Notes under the pieces: generated by a model
The model's input: only the letters and a program-made list of their open reading frames with translations
What the model was told of the DNA's origin: nothing
Database searches by the model: none
NCBI GenBank assembly: GCA_036961205.1
Contig: JBALVI010000003.1
Span: 248,001 to 312,000 of the forward strand
Origin: CALJFL01 sp036961205
GTDB taxonomy: Bacteria > Pseudomonadota > Gammaproteobacteria > Pseudomonadales > Halieaceae
Length of the DNA stretch: 64,000 bases
Direction: 5' to 3'
Made by a program: the position numbers and the translations under genes
Part shown: positions 26,668-36,437 of the stretch, in pieces
How positions within the stretch are numbered: the stretch's first letter is position 1
How the letters are laid out: every line of letters begins with the position of its first letter

Positions 26668-26696
26668 ATAAAAAACCCCGCAGAAGCGGGGTTTAG
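26668..26696 (-). terminator. Intrinsic terminator of acnB
   Basis: Read on the minus strand, a 9-bp perfect stem (aaaccccgc / gcggggttt, loop ttct) is followed by a T run. It lies about 20 bases past the acnB stop codon. Confidence 0.85.
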
Positions 26697-26716
26697 GTAC
26701 AGGCTGGGAGTTCGCG

Positions 26717-29332
26717 TCAGGCGCTGATCTGGGTTATCTCCACCGCAGCAATCCGTGAGCCTTCCTCCGCAGACTTCTGGAATTCTACGATCTGGTCGAA
26801 ATTCATGTAGCGATAAATTTCGTCCGACATAGCGTCCAGGTTCTGCGCGTATTCCATGTACTCAGCAGGTGTTGGCAGCTTACCCAGTATCGCACCAACC
26901 GAAGCAAGCTCCGCAGAGCACAGGTAGACATTGGCGCCATCACCCAGGCGGTTAGGGAAGTTACGTGTAGAGGTAGAGAGCACCGTCGAATTTGCCGCCA
27001 CTCGCGCCTGGTTGCCCATACACAAAGAGCAGCCCGGCATCTCGGTGCGTGCACCTGCAGCGCCAAAGATATTGTAATAGCCTTCTTGCATCAACAGGTG
27101 TTCATCCATGCGCGTGGGTGGGACAATCCACATACGGGTAGAAATTGTGCCCTTGTGCTGTTCCAGCAGCTTACCCGCGGCGCGAAAATGGCCAATGTTG
27201 GTCATGCAGCTTCCGATAAAGACTTCGTCAACCTTATCTCCGGCGACCTGTGACAGCATACGAGCGTCATCGGGGTCATTGGGCGCGCAAACAATGGGCT
27301 CGGTGATTTCGGCCAGGTCTATCTCGATGGTGGCAGCGTATTCAGCGTCCGCATCGGCCTTCAGCAACTGTGGATCAGCCAGCCATTCTTCCATCTTGCG
27401 TGCACGGCGCTCCAGTGTTCTTGAATCACCGTAACCCTCTGCAATCATCGAACGCAGCAGAACCACGTTTGACCGCAGGTACTCGGCAACGGTGTCTTTA
27501 TTCAGGTCGATGGTGCAGCCAGCAGCAGAACGTTCAGCAGACGCGTCGGAAAGTTCAAATGCCTGCTCTAACGTAAGGTCGGGCAGGCCTTCAATCTCCA
27601 GAACACGGCCAGAGAAAATATTCTTCTTACCCTTCTTCTCAACCGTTAACAAACCCTGCTGAATCCCATAGTAGGGGATCGCGTGTACCAGATCGCGCAG
27701 GGTTATTCCCGGCTGCATTTCGCCTTTAAAGCGCACCAGTACCGATTCAGGCATATCCAAAGGCATTACACCGGTGGCAGCAGCAAAAGCGACCAGGCCG
27801 GAGCCTGCGGGAAACGAGATGCCCATGGGGAAACGGGTGTGCGAATCACCGCCGGTACCCACCGTGTCGGGTAGCAGCATACGGTTCAGCCAGGAGTGGA
27901 TGATGCCGTCTCCCGGGCGCAGAGAAACGCCGCCTCGAGTCATAATGAAATCCGGCAGCGAGTGCTGGGTGTCAATATCTATGGGCTTGGGATAGGCCGC
28001 GGTGTGACAGAAAGACTGCATGGTCAGGTCGGCGGAGAACCCCAGGCAGGCCAGATCTTTGAGCTCGTCGCGGGTCATCGGCCCGGTGGTGTCCTGGGAG
28101 CCCACTGTGGTCATACGGGGTTCGCAGTAAGTGCCGGCGCGGATGCCGTCAGTACCGCAGGCACGGCCTACCATTTTCTGGGCTAAGGTGAATCCTTTGC
28201 CACTGTCGTGGGGCGTTGCGGGAGTACGGAACTGATCGGGAACACCCAGGCCCAGGGCCTCTCTTGCACGCGTGGTCAAGCCGCGTCCGATAATAAGATT
28301 GATTCGCCCGCCAGCGCGAACTTCATCCAGCAGTACATCGGACTTCAGTTCGAACTCGCTGATTACCTCACCAGACTCAGACAAAATTTTGCCATCGTAG
28401 GGGCGGATTTCAATTACGTCGCCCATGCCCAGATCATCTACGGGTGCTTCAAAGACAAGGGCGCCAGCGTCTTCCATCGTGTTGTAAAAAATGGGCGCGA
28501 CCTTATTGCCTATGCAAATGCCGCCACCTCTTTTATTGGGAACGCCGGCGATATCATTACCAAAGAACCACAACACAGAGTTGGCTGCAGACTTCCGAGA
28601 AGAACCCGTGCCGACTACGTCGCCTACAAAGGCAACCGGTAGTCCCTGGTCCTGCAGATCTGCGACTTGCTTCATCGGGCCTGTTACGCCGTGTTCTTCT
28701 GGCGTCAATCCGTCCCGAGTCATTTTGTACATGGCGAGTGCATGCAGTGGAATGTCAGGGCGCGACCAGGCGTCTGGAGCAGGGGAGAGGTCGTCGGTAT
28801 TGGTTTCGCCAGTCACTTTGAAGACCGCCACTTTGATGGACTCCGGTACCGCGTCGCGGTTAGTAAACCATTCGGCATCTGCCCATGACTGCATTACCGC
28901 TTTAGCATTGGCATTGCCTTGCTCGGCGAGTTCAGCAACGTCGTGGAACGCTTCAAACATTAACAGGGTGTGCTTCAATTCGGCGCCGGCAAGTTCGCCC
29001 AGTTTGCCGTCTGGGAGCAGGGCAACCAGCGTCTCGATATTGTAACCACCGTGCATATTGCCTAGCAGTTCTATGGCTTTGGGTCGGTCGATCAGGGGGC
29101 AGGTGGACTCGCCTTTGGCAATGGCTGAGAGGAAACCAGCTTTGACATAGGCGGCTTCGTCAACACCGGGCGGTACACGGGTGCTGATAAGATCCAATAA
29201 AAATCCTTCTTCGCCCGCGGGCGGCTCGTTTAATAATTCGATCAGGCCGGCAGTTTGCTCGGCGCTAAGGGGTTGGGGGGGTATATTCTGACTGGCGCGT
29301 TCTGCCACGTGTTCGCGATAAGCTTCAAGCAC
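26717..29332 (-). CDS. acnB: Bifunctional aconitate hydratase 2 / 2-methylisocitrate dehydratase
   Basis: The product is 871 aa, the AcnB length. The N-terminal HEAT-like domain (LEAYREHVAERA onward) precedes the swivel domain, which distinguishes AcnB from AcnA. The 4Fe-4S cluster cysteines are seen in VFIGSCMTNIGHFRAAGK and MPGCSLCMGNQARV. It isomerises citrate to isocitrate in the TCA cycle and can also act in the methylcitrate cycle. It is single-gene, with its own terminator. Confidence 0.97.
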   Translation of the reverse strand: MLEAYREHVAERASQNIPPQPLSAEQTAGLIELLNEPPAGEEGFLLDLISTRVPPGVDEAAYVKAGFLSAIAKGESTCPLIDRPKAIELLGNMHGGYNIETLVALLPDGKLGELAGAELKHTLLMFEAFHDVAELAEQGNANAKAVMQSWADAEWFTNRDAVPESIKVAVFKVTGETNTDDLSPAPDAWSRPDIPLHALAMYKMTRDGLTPEEHGVTGPMKQVADLQDQGLPVAFVGDVVGTGSSRKSAANSVLWFFGNDIAGVPNKRGGGICIGNKVAPIFYNTMEDAGALVFEAPVDDLGMGDVIEIRPYDGKILSESGEVISEFELKSDVLLDEVRAGGRINLIIGRGLTTRAREALGLGVPDQFRTPATPHDSGKGFTLAQKMVGRACGTDGIRAGTYCEPRMTTVGSQDTTGPMTRDELKDLACLGFSADLTMQSFCHTAAYPKPIDIDTQHSLPDFIMTRGGVSLRPGDGIIHSWLNRMLLPDTVGTGGDSHTRFPMGISFPAGSGLVAFAAATGVMPLDMPESVLVRFKGEMQPGITLRDLVHAIPYYGIQQGLLTVEKKGKKNIFSGRVLEIEGLPDLTLEQAFELSDASAERSAAGCTIDLNKDTVAEYLRSNVVLLRSMIAEGYGDSRTLERRARKMEEWLADPQLLKADADAEYAATIEIDLAEITEPIVCAPNDPDDARMLSQVAGDKVDEVFIGSCMTNIGHFRAAGKLLEQHKGTISTRMWIVPPTRMDEHLLMQEGYYNIFGAAGARTEMPGCSLCMGNQARVAANSTVLSTSTRNFPNRLGDGANVYLCSAELASVGAILGKLPTPAEYMEYAQNLDAMSDEIYRYMNFDQIVEFQKSAEEGSRIAAVEITQISA

Positions 29333-29525
29333 GTCGGGCTCCTCTGGTTAGCTGGTTCGTCCTGAGCCGAATGCGCAGGGCGATTGGGGTCGCTATGAAT
29401 CGGCCGAGAAGTATAGCTCAGCTGTGGAATAAGATAAATAAATCAACCGCTTATATCGTGCATTCATAAAGTTGATAAAGTACACTTCAGGCTGTTCCGA
29501 CGCGCCCCCTAAGCCCTCAATCTCT

Positions 29526-29999
29526 ATGTTAGATCAAGTCGTAAAAACCCCCTGCATCGGTGTCTGCTCGACCGGCATCGGCGACACTGTGTGCCGTGGT
29601 TGCAAGCGTTTTGAGCATGAGGTGATTCACTGGAACGGCTATTCCGAGACTCAAAAGCGGGCCGTTGACCAGCGTCTTTCAGGATTTTTATCCCAGTGCG
29701 TGAGCAATAAGCTGCGGGTTACCGACGAGGCGCTGCTCCGGTGGCAGTTGGAGGTACAGCAGATAGCGTTCATTCCTCATCACGATGAATACTGCTGGAC
29801 CTATAGTCTGATTAAAGCCGGCGCTAGTCAGATCAAAATAGCGAAAGAGTATGGGTTTGAGGTCGACCTGGCTTTCAGGGACCTTACCCTGCTTGAGCTG
29901 CGCGAAACAATTGATACTGAATTTTTCACCTTGTCGCAGGCTCACTACGACCGCTATATGCGTACTGCCGACCTGTTCGCGGCTACGGATAACCCATGA
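29526..29999 (+). CDS. DUF1289-domain protein with C-terminal extension
   Basis: The product is 157 aa from ATG 29526; the frame is open back to 29472 but the DUF1289 core begins right after 29526. The core TPCIGVCSTGIGDTVCRGCKR has the family's four cysteines, which suggests metal binding, and EVIHWNGYSETQK follows. About 100 further residues of unknown function follow. The stop overlaps miaE by 4 bases (ATGA). Confidence 0.85.
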   Translation: MLDQVVKTPCIGVCSTGIGDTVCRGCKRFEHEVIHWNGYSETQKRAVDQRLSGFLSQCVSNKLRVTDEALLRWQLEVQQIAFIPHHDEYCWTYSLIKAGASQIKIAKEYGFEVDLAFRDLTLLELRETIDTEFFTLSQAHYDRYMRTADLFAATDNP

Positions 30000-30658
30000 G
30001 CAGTACAGATATCAGCCATATCCACGAATTCTTGCACTGCAGTACCCCAGCTGCGTGGGTGCAGTGGGCTCTGGAAAACCAAGCTCTCATGCTAATCGAT
30101 CATGCAAATTGCGAACACGCCGCCGGCCAATCAGCAATAACGGCGATGAAACGATATAGAAACGGCATTCCGGGTATCGCCAATAGTGGTATGGCAGATC
30201 AAGACGGTGTCAATTACAGCCTGCTCACCAAGCTCTCGCGGTTGGCGCGCGAGGAGTTGCGGCACTTTGAGCAGGTGGCCGCGCTGATGCGCAAGCGCGG
30301 TATTGCATATCTTAAGATAACGGCCTCGCGTTACGCCGGTGGCTTGCGGGATGAGGTTCGGTCCACTGAGCCCATGCGACTGGTAGACACTTTGCTAGTG
30401 GGTGCAATTATAGAAGCCCGTTCCTGTGAGCGGTTTGCCGCATTGGTTCCGGTCCTCGATGATGAGTTGTCGGACTTCTACGCCTCCTTACTAAAGTCGG
30501 AATCCCGCCATTTCGTTGATTACCTGAAACTGGCGAAGGGCGTGGCAGGTACAGGGGACGTGGAAGATCGCCTGCAGAGTATTTTGGCAATAGAAAAAGT
30601 GTTGGTGGAATCGAGTGATACGGAGTTTCGCTTTCACAGTGGTGTGCCGAAGAAGTAG
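29996..30658 (+). CDS. miaE: tRNA-(ms2io6A)-hydroxylase
   Basis: The product is 220 aa. It is a diiron monooxygenase that hydroxylates the isopentenyl group of ms2i6A37 in tRNA. Ferritin-like helices carry carboxylate/histidine ligands, seen as LAREELRHFEQV and ESRHFVDYLKLA, with further Glu ligands in GAIIEARSCERF. Cotranscription with the DUF1289 gene is implied by the 4-base overlap. Confidence 0.9.
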   Translation: MSSTDISHIHEFLHCSTPAAWVQWALENQALMLIDHANCEHAAGQSAITAMKRYRNGIPGIANSGMADQDGVNYSLLTKLSRLAREELRHFEQVAALMRKRGIAYLKITASRYAGGLRDEVRSTEPMRLVDTLLVGAIIEARSCERFAALVPVLDDELSDFYASLLKSESRHFVDYLKLAKGVAGTGDVEDRLQSILAIEKVLVESSDTEFRFHSGVPKK

Positions 30659-30684
30659 TTATTACTTTAACTTACCAACACAAG

Positions 30685-31401
30685 CTATTGTTTTATATTG
30701 AAATTAATAAGCTCTATTGAGCTGTCGCTAACCTCGATATACCAACCCAGAGCATCCCAGTCCCCCAATACCCAACGGCTTCCCTGGTCTACCTGATGGA
30801 TCGCCGGCCGGTGAGTATGGCCGTGGATAAGGCGATCGACCTTGTATTCAGTCATCACCCTGGTGACCTCTCGCTCGGTCACGTCCATGATGTCTTCCGC
30901 CTTGTTACTGCCAGCGTCTTTACTCATGGTACGCAGTTGTGCCGCAAGCTCGCGCCTTTGATCCAATGACTGCGTCATCATTTGGGCTTGCCAGGCGGGA
31001 TCCCGGGCCATCTTTCGGAAGTTCTGGTATTCCAGGTCGTCGGTGCACAGGCTATCCCCGTGCATCAGCAGGGTTGGAGTGCCATAGAGGTCGCATACAG
31101 TGGGGTCGGCGAGCAATTGAGCGCCAATGCTCTGACAGAACACTTCGCCCATCAGAAAATCGCGATTCCCTTGCATAATAAATAGCTGCGGGCCTGCTGC
31201 CGAGAAATCACGGAGCAGGGCAGTGACTTGCTGCGCTAAAGGGGAATCGTCGTCATCCCCCACCCAGGCTTCAACCAGATCACCGAGTATGTAAAGGGAT
31301 TCGCAGTCCGTCGCATTGGTTAGAAACTGCTCGAACGCCCGCAGAGTAGCCGGGCGCGAAGTGTCCAGATGTAGATCAGAAATAAACAGCGTGCGGGACA
31401 T
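30685..31401 (-). CDS. lpxH: UDP-2,3-diacylglucosamine diphosphatase
   Basis: The product is 238 aa. It hydrolyses UDP-2,3-diacylglucosamine to lipid X in lipid A synthesis at the inner membrane. Calcineurin-type metal motifs are present in order: FISDLHLD, GDLVEAWVGDD, QGNRDFLMG, MHGDSLCTDD and HGHTHRPA. It lies 21 bases downstream of ppiB, the same pair as in Pseudomonas. Confidence 0.95.
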   Translation of the reverse strand: MSRTLFISDLHLDTSRPATLRAFEQFLTNATDCESLYILGDLVEAWVGDDDDSPLAQQVTALLRDFSAAGPQLFIMQGNRDFLMGEVFCQSIGAQLLADPTVCDLYGTPTLLMHGDSLCTDDLEYQNFRKMARDPAWQAQMMTQSLDQRRELAAQLRTMSKDAGSNKAEDIMDVTEREVTRVMTEYKVDRLIHGHTHRPAIHQVDQGSRWVLGDWDALGWYIEVSDSSIELINFNIKQ

Positions 31402-31422
31402 TCAGTGAGGCCGCCGCAAGGT

Positions 31423-31920
31423 TTAGCTGTCGACAACCTCGACAGATTCGATGATCACTGGATCTTTGGGTACGTCCTGGTGGCCACCGCGACTGGTGGT
31501 CGGTACAGCGCGGATCTTGTCGAGCACCTCAGCACCGTCGATTATCTTGCCAAACACGGTATAGCCCCAGCCCTGCATATTTTTGCCGCTGTGGTTAAGG
31601 AAATCGTTGTCTTTGACGTTAATGAAGAACTGCGCGGTAGCGGAGTGGGGCTCCATGGTTCTGGCCATGGCAACGGTGCCAAAGTCATTTTTGAGACCAT
31701 TGTCGGCCTCGTTATCGATCGCATCGCCAGATTTTTTCTCGCTCATGTCAGTTTCGAAGCCGCCGCCCTGAATCATGAAGTTGTCGATTACCCGGTGAAA
31801 AATAGTGCCGTCGTAATAACCTTCACCGACGTACTTGAGAAAGTTTTCGACTGTTTTGGGCGCCTTTTCGGCGTCCAATTCCAGTTTTAGTTCGCCGAAA
31901 GTCGTGCGAATGATGACCAT
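31423..31920 (-). CDS. ppiB: Peptidyl-prolyl cis-trans isomerase, cyclophilin type
   Basis: The product is 165 aa. The cyclophilin core is complete, with the catalytic Arg region FHRVIDNFMIQGG and TATAQFF-like SATAQFFINVKDNDFL. There is no signal peptide, so it is cytoplasmic (PpiB type). It is divergent from glnS with a 244-base gap and is followed by lpxH. Confidence 0.95.
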   Translation of the reverse strand: MVIIRTTFGELKLELDAEKAPKTVENFLKYVGEGYYDGTIFHRVIDNFMIQGGGFETDMSEKKSGDAIDNEADNGLKNDFGTVAMARTMEPHSATAQFFINVKDNDFLNHSGKNMQGWGYTVFGKIIDGAEVLDKIRAVPTTSRGGHQDVPKDPVIIESVEVVDS

Positions 31921-32164
31921 GGTTATTCCTTGCGATGATTTTTTTAGAAGCGGGCCAATGATACGGCCTTTTTAGGCGCAGGCAAATAAGAACGAAGCCA
32001 AAGTGCTGTCCTATTTCGGCTTATTGGACTAATTGGCACCGCTCGTATTTAAAGCGGAGGTAGCTTTCGTCATTTTGTCACCTGTATAGCGCTGGTGTAT
32101 GGGGTTTTGGCGCGTAACTGGCTACAATACGCGCCCTTTTTACTAGCGCAGACCCGATTAGACC

Positions 32165-33826
32165 ATGGACGATAAGCCAGCCAGTAATTTTCTCAGTACC
32201 CTCATCGCTGAAGATATCGACGCCGGTCGGGTCCAACAGGTGGTCACTCGTTTTCCGCCTGAGCCGAATGGTTATCTCCACTTGGGCCACGCCAAGGCAA
32301 TAAGCGTTAACTTTGGCTTGGCTGAAGCCTTTGGCGGTCGCTGTAACCTGCGTTTTGATGACACAAATCCCGCAAAGGAAAGTCAGGAGTACATCGACTC
32401 TATCCAGGAAGATGTTCGCTGGCTTGGTTATGAGTGGGATGGGGAGGTCAAATTTGCCTCTTCTTATTTTCAGCAATTGTATGATTGGGCGATACACCTG
32501 GTAGAACAGGGTGATGCCTATGTCTGTGATTTGAGCGCCGATGAGGCCCGAGAGTATCGCGGTACCTTGACTGAGCCCGGTCGTAACAGCCCTAATCGCG
32601 ACCGTTCGGTGGCCGAGAACCTCGAACTGCTTGCTGCTATGAAGGGCGGAGAATTTGACGACGGTGCGAAAGTGTTGCGGGCGAAGATCGATATGGCTTC
32701 GCCCAATATGAACTTGCGTGACCCGATTATTTATCGGATTCGTAAAATCAACCACCATCAAACCGGCAATGATTGGGTTATTTATCCAACCTACGATTTC
32801 GCCCATGGCCAAGAGGATGCACTGGAAGGGGTTACCCATTCGATTTGCACTCTGGAGTTTGAGGATCACCGGCCTCTGTATGAATGGTTTCTGGCTAAGC
32901 TCCCGGTTAGTAATACTCCGCGACAGATTGAATTCGGTAGGTTGAACACCAGCTATACGGTGACCAGCAAACGTAAATTGAAGTCCCTGATTGACGAGAA
33001 CGCCGTGGACGGTTGGGACGACCCACGTATGCCAACGATTTCGGGAATGCGCAGGCGCGGCTTCACTCCGGCGGCAATCCGCAAGTTTTGCGAGATGATG
33101 GGCACGACCCGTACCGGTGGTTTGGTAGATGTTGCGATGCTCGAGCACGCTATACGGGATGACCTCAATGAAAATGCGCCGCGGGCTATGTGCGTATTGG
33201 ATCCTATTAAAGTCACTTTGACAGACTATCCCGAGCAGGATGGTGAAGACATTGTGGTGCCGGCGCATCCCAATCGGGAAGACATGGGCCAGCGAACGTT
33301 GCCCTTTAGCCGTGAGCTCTATATAGAGCGCGAGGACTTCCGGGAGGAAGCCAATAAGAAATACAAGCGTCTGGTGCTTGGCAAGCGTGTACGCCTGCGC
33401 AATGCCTACATCATTGAAGCCGATGAGGCAGTCAAAGACGCTGACGGTAATATCATTGAAATTTTGGCGCACACCATTCCTGGTACATTAGGTGAGGATG
33501 CCCCCGATGGCATTAAGCCCAAGGGCGTAATTCATTGGGTATCGGCGGCGAAAGGTGTGCAGGCTACGGTGCGACTATACGATCGCTTATTCAGTGTGGA
33601 AGAACCCGACAAGGCCGAAGGCGCGCTTACTGACCAACTTAACCCCGATTCTCTTTCGGTGATAACCGGCGCCTGGATAGAGCCGGGACTGGCACTGGTA
33701 GAGCCCGAGCACAGGGTTCAGTTTGAGCGACAGGGCTATTTTGTTGCCGACCGTTTGGATCATCAGCCCGACGCGCCGGTGTTTAACCGTACCATTGGAT
33801 TGCGCGATACCTGGGGCCAGGGATAG
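32165..33826 (+). CDS. glnS: Glutaminyl-tRNA synthetase
   Basis: The product is 553 aa, a class I synthetase. The HIGH-type motif is PPEPNGYLHLGHAKAI and the KMSKS-type motif is VTSKRKLKSLI. The C-terminal anticodon-binding beta barrels are full length. A TACAAT hexamer followed by a GC-rich GCGCCC discriminator lies about 40 bases upstream (32123-32128), which would fit a growth-rate-controlled promoter, but the -35 is poor. cysS follows after 32 bases. Confidence 0.97.
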   Translation: MDDKPASNFLSTLIAEDIDAGRVQQVVTRFPPEPNGYLHLGHAKAISVNFGLAEAFGGRCNLRFDDTNPAKESQEYIDSIQEDVRWLGYEWDGEVKFASSYFQQLYDWAIHLVEQGDAYVCDLSADEAREYRGTLTEPGRNSPNRDRSVAENLELLAAMKGGEFDDGAKVLRAKIDMASPNMNLRDPIIYRIRKINHHQTGNDWVIYPTYDFAHGQEDALEGVTHSICTLEFEDHRPLYEWFLAKLPVSNTPRQIEFGRLNTSYTVTSKRKLKSLIDENAVDGWDDPRMPTISGMRRRGFTPAAIRKFCEMMGTTRTGGLVDVAMLEHAIRDDLNENAPRAMCVLDPIKVTLTDYPEQDGEDIVVPAHPNREDMGQRTLPFSRELYIEREDFREEANKKYKRLVLGKRVRLRNAYIIEADEAVKDADGNIIEILAHTIPGTLGEDAPDGIKPKGVIHWVSAAKGVQATVRLYDRLFSVEEPDKAEGALTDQLNPDSLSVITGAWIEPGLALVEPEHRVQFERQGYFVADRLDHQPDAPVFNRTIGLRDTWGQG

Positions 33827-33858
33827 GTATAGGGATAGAAAAGGGGAATCAAGCTGCA

Positions 33859-35241
33859 ATGAACATTACTTTATACAATACGCTGGCAGGCGAGAAACAA
33901 CTGTTTACTCCGCTAGTGGAAGACAGTGTGACAATGTACGTATGCGGCCCCACGGTTTACAACCTTGCCCACATTGGCAATGCGCGGCCGGTTATTGTAT
34001 TCGATACCCTGTTCAGACTCTTGCAAACGCAGTTCACGCAGGTGACGTACGCGAGAAACATTACCGATATAGACGACAAGATTATTGCCGCTGCCAAAGA
34101 AGGGCAGCGCAGTATTGAAGAGGTCACTGCAGAGTTTACCCTGAAGTATCGCGAGGATATGGCGGAGTTAAATGCTCTCCCGCCAACACTGGAGCCGCAC
34201 GCGACCCACAATATCAAACCGATGATCGAGATGACCGAGATATTGATCAGCAAGGGGCACGCTTACGAGTCACAGGGGCATGTGCTATTTGCTGTCGAGT
34301 CGATGGAAGATTATGGCAAGCTTTCTAATCGCAAGCTGGAGGATATGTTAGCCGGGGCCAGGGTAGAGGTTGCGGACTATAAAAGACATCCCGGTGATTT
34401 TATTCTGTGGAAGCCGGCACTGGAAACTGACCCCGGCTGGGATAGTCCCTGGGGAAGAGGGCGCCCGGGTTGGCACCTGGAGTGTTCGGCCATGATTCGT
34501 GAACATCTGGGAGATACCATTGATATTCACGGCGGCGGTAGAGATCTTATATTCCCCCACCACGAGAACGAAATCGCCCAGAGCCGCTGTGCTCACGGTG
34601 GAGATTATGTGCGCTATTGGATGCATAACGCCTACCTGGATATCGACGGCGAAAAAATGTCGAAGTCGCTGGGCAATATGCGTTCCGTTCGCGACCTGTT
34701 AAAAAAGTTTCGTGGTGAAGTGCTGCGGTTTGCCTTGCTTAGCGCCCAGTACCGCTCACCGCTGAATTTTTCGGCGGAGTTATTGGAGCAAGCCGAAGCA
34801 ACGCTGGGCAGCCTTTATGGCACGCTAAGAGAAGTTTACGACGTGCCCGTGGATATGGAAGTCGCGCTGGAACAAGAGGCGTTTTATAAGGCCTTGTGTG
34901 ACGACCTGAATACCCCGTTGGCTATTGCTGAAATTCACGCGCTGGCCAAACAACTCAACAAGGCCAGCGACGAAGAAAAGCCTGCACTTAAAGCCCGCAT
35001 TCTTGCGGCGGGAGACTTGCTCGGGATTTTAGGCCAGGACCCTGAAGTATGGCTGCAGGGCGAAGTGGGAGATGAAGGTATTTCTGGCGACGAGGTTGAG
35101 GCGCTAATCATCCAACGGAACGACGCCAAGCTGGCCAAAGACTACGGCAGAGCCGATGAGGTCAGGGCGCAATTGCTGGCCCAGGGTATCGTGCTAGAGG
35201 ACTCTCGCGAAGGCACCAAGTGGCGCCGCGCCAGCGAGTAG
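33859..35241 (+). CDS. cysS: Cysteinyl-tRNA synthetase
   Basis: The product is 460 aa. The HIGH-type motif is PTVYNLAHIGNARP, the KMSKS motif is EKMSKSLGNM, and Zn-binding residues lie around YVCGPT and HLECSAM and in the PHHENE segment. It is convergent with folD, whose stop is only 6 bases away. Confidence 0.97.
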   Translation: MNITLYNTLAGEKQLFTPLVEDSVTMYVCGPTVYNLAHIGNARPVIVFDTLFRLLQTQFTQVTYARNITDIDDKIIAAAKEGQRSIEEVTAEFTLKYREDMAELNALPPTLEPHATHNIKPMIEMTEILISKGHAYESQGHVLFAVESMEDYGKLSNRKLEDMLAGARVEVADYKRHPGDFILWKPALETDPGWDSPWGRGRPGWHLECSAMIREHLGDTIDIHGGGRDLIFPHHENEIAQSRCAHGGDYVRYWMHNAYLDIDGEKMSKSLGNMRSVRDLLKKFRGEVLRFALLSAQYRSPLNFSAELLEQAEATLGSLYGTLREVYDVPVDMEVALEQEAFYKALCDDLNTPLAIAEIHALAKQLNKASDEEKPALKARILAAGDLLGILGQDPEVWLQGEVGDEGISGDEVEALIIQRNDAKLAKDYGRADEVRAQLLAQGIVLEDSREGTKWRRASE

Positions 35242-35247
35242 CGGCGC

Positions 35248-36093
35248 TTAGGTAAGACTTTTCTCTGCAGACTCAACACTCTGCATAATCAGCGTATTAA
35301 TGGTCATTGGCCCAACCCCACCCGGAACCGGCGTATAGGCGGCAACGCGATCCAGTAGCGGCGCCATTTCAATATCGCCAACGCCGCCCGGGTGATAGCC
35401 AGCATCTACAACAACCGCACCGTCTTTCACCCACTCTGCTTTGATAAACTCGCGTTTGCCCACAGCGCCAACAAGAATGTCTGCCTGGGCGACTAAAGCC
35501 GGTAAATTCTGCGTCCGCGAGTGGCAAATGGTCACTGTGGCGTTCTTCTCGAGCAGCATCATCGCCATGGGCTTGCCCAGAATCGGACTACGGCCGACCA
35601 CGACGGCGTGTTTGCCCTCAATATCCACTTTATAATGCTCTAGGATACGCATAATGCCCTGCGGAGTGGCGCAGCCGTAGGCATCTTCGCCCATTGCCAT
35701 GCGTCCAAAACCCAGACAGGTGACGCCATCTACGTCTTTGCTGAGGGCAATAGCGTCGAAACAGGCGCGCTCGTCGATCTGCTCAGGCACCGGGTGTTGC
35801 AGCAAGATACCGTGAACATTGGCGTTGCTGTTCAATTCGTCAATTTTAGCCAGCAGTTCTTCCGTACTAGTGGAAGAGGGGAGTTCCACTGCCATGGATT
35901 CCATACCGACGCGACGGCAGGCATTGCCCTTCATTTTCACGTAAGTGGCCGAGGCGGGATCATCACCCACCAGAATTGTCGCCAATATAGGGGTTTTTCC
36001 GCCCGAGCCCGCTTTTAGTTGCTCAACCCGGGTAAGTAATGCGGCCTCAGTTTGAGCCGCCAGGCTCTTGCCATCCAGAACCAATGCAGACAT
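35248..36093 (-). CDS. folD: Bifunctional methylenetetrahydrofolate dehydrogenase / cyclohydrolase, divergent subtype
   Basis: The product is 281 aa. It interconverts 5,10-methylene-THF, methenyl-THF and 10-formyl-THF. The catalytic Lys region YVKMKGNAC, DVDG, and the C-terminal YTPVPGGVGPMT are present. Two usual motifs differ from E. coli FolD: QLPLP reads QHPVP and DVDGFHP reads DVDGVTC; the nucleotide loop is VGRSPILGKP. It lies next to the tRNA cluster where Pseudomonas folD is. Confidence 0.92.
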   Translation of the reverse strand: MSALVLDGKSLAAQTEAALLTRVEQLKAGSGGKTPILATILVGDDPASATYVKMKGNACRRVGMESMAVELPSSTSTEELLAKIDELNSNANVHGILLQHPVPEQIDERACFDAIALSKDVDGVTCLGFGRMAMGEDAYGCATPQGIMRILEHYKVDIEGKHAVVVGRSPILGKPMAMMLLEKNATVTICHSRTQNLPALVAQADILVGAVGKREFIKAEWVKDGAVVVDAGYHPGGVGDIEMAPLLDRVAAYTPVPGGVGPMTINTLIMQSVESAEKSLT

Positions 36094-36227
36094 GATTTAT
36101 CCCTCGAAAAACGACGTGCCGGGGTCGATATGCGACCAACCCCCGAAAGCGGCGCATTGTCCCATGGCTGGCCGCCCCCGCGGAAGAGGGCGGGGACAAA
36201 AACTCCAGTAAATTCACACTATTATCG

Positions 36228-36256
36228 TTGACGCCTAGAGAGTGGGTGAGTATGAT
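36228..36256 (+). promoter_or_regulatory. Sigma-70 promoter of the tRNA cluster
   Basis: TTGACG (36228-36233) and TATGAT (36251-36256) are separated by exactly 17 bases. The expected transcript start lies about 45 bases before tRNA-Pro. This is the best -35/-10 pair I found in the window. Confidence 0.75.
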
Positions 36257-36305
36257 TCGCGATCCTGAAAACAGGGTCACAACCTGCTTAACGGCGGAAT
36301 AAGTT

Positions 36306-36382
36306 CGGGGTATAGCGCAGTCTGGTAGCGCGCCTGCTTTGGGAGCAGGATGTCGGGAGTTCGAATCTCTCTACCCCGACCA
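36306..36382 (+). tRNA. tRNA-Pro (TGG)
   Basis: A 77-base cloverleaf: a 7-bp acceptor stem CGGGGTA/TACCCCG, anticodon TGG in the loop of the cctgc/gcagg stem, T-loop TTCGAATC, and an encoded CCA end. It is the first of three tRNAs in one unit. Confidence 0.96.
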
Positions 36383-36437
36383 ACTTTTCCACCTTTCAGG
36401 AATCGTCTGGTCAATCCGATTTTCAGCACCTCAAGAT

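Larger units (their letters stand above)
26165..26716. other. Non-coding region between convergent tgpA and acnB
   Basis: This is 552 bases. It holds two long hairpins sharing one core sequence in opposite orientations, a third degenerate half-copy near 26564-26615, and the acnB terminator. An 83-codon frame on the minus strand (26353-26604) crosses the second hairpin and looks like chance. Confidence 0.7.

Noticed and set aside
28491..29045. 184-codon + strand frame
   Set aside because: Antisense to acnB; low-complexity Ser/Ala-rich translation typical of a shadow frame.
32078..33472. 464-codon open frame on the minus strand
   Set aside because: It lies wholly opposite glnS, whose protein motifs are unmistakable. 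The frame is kept open by codon bias of the real gene, and its translation shows no family features.
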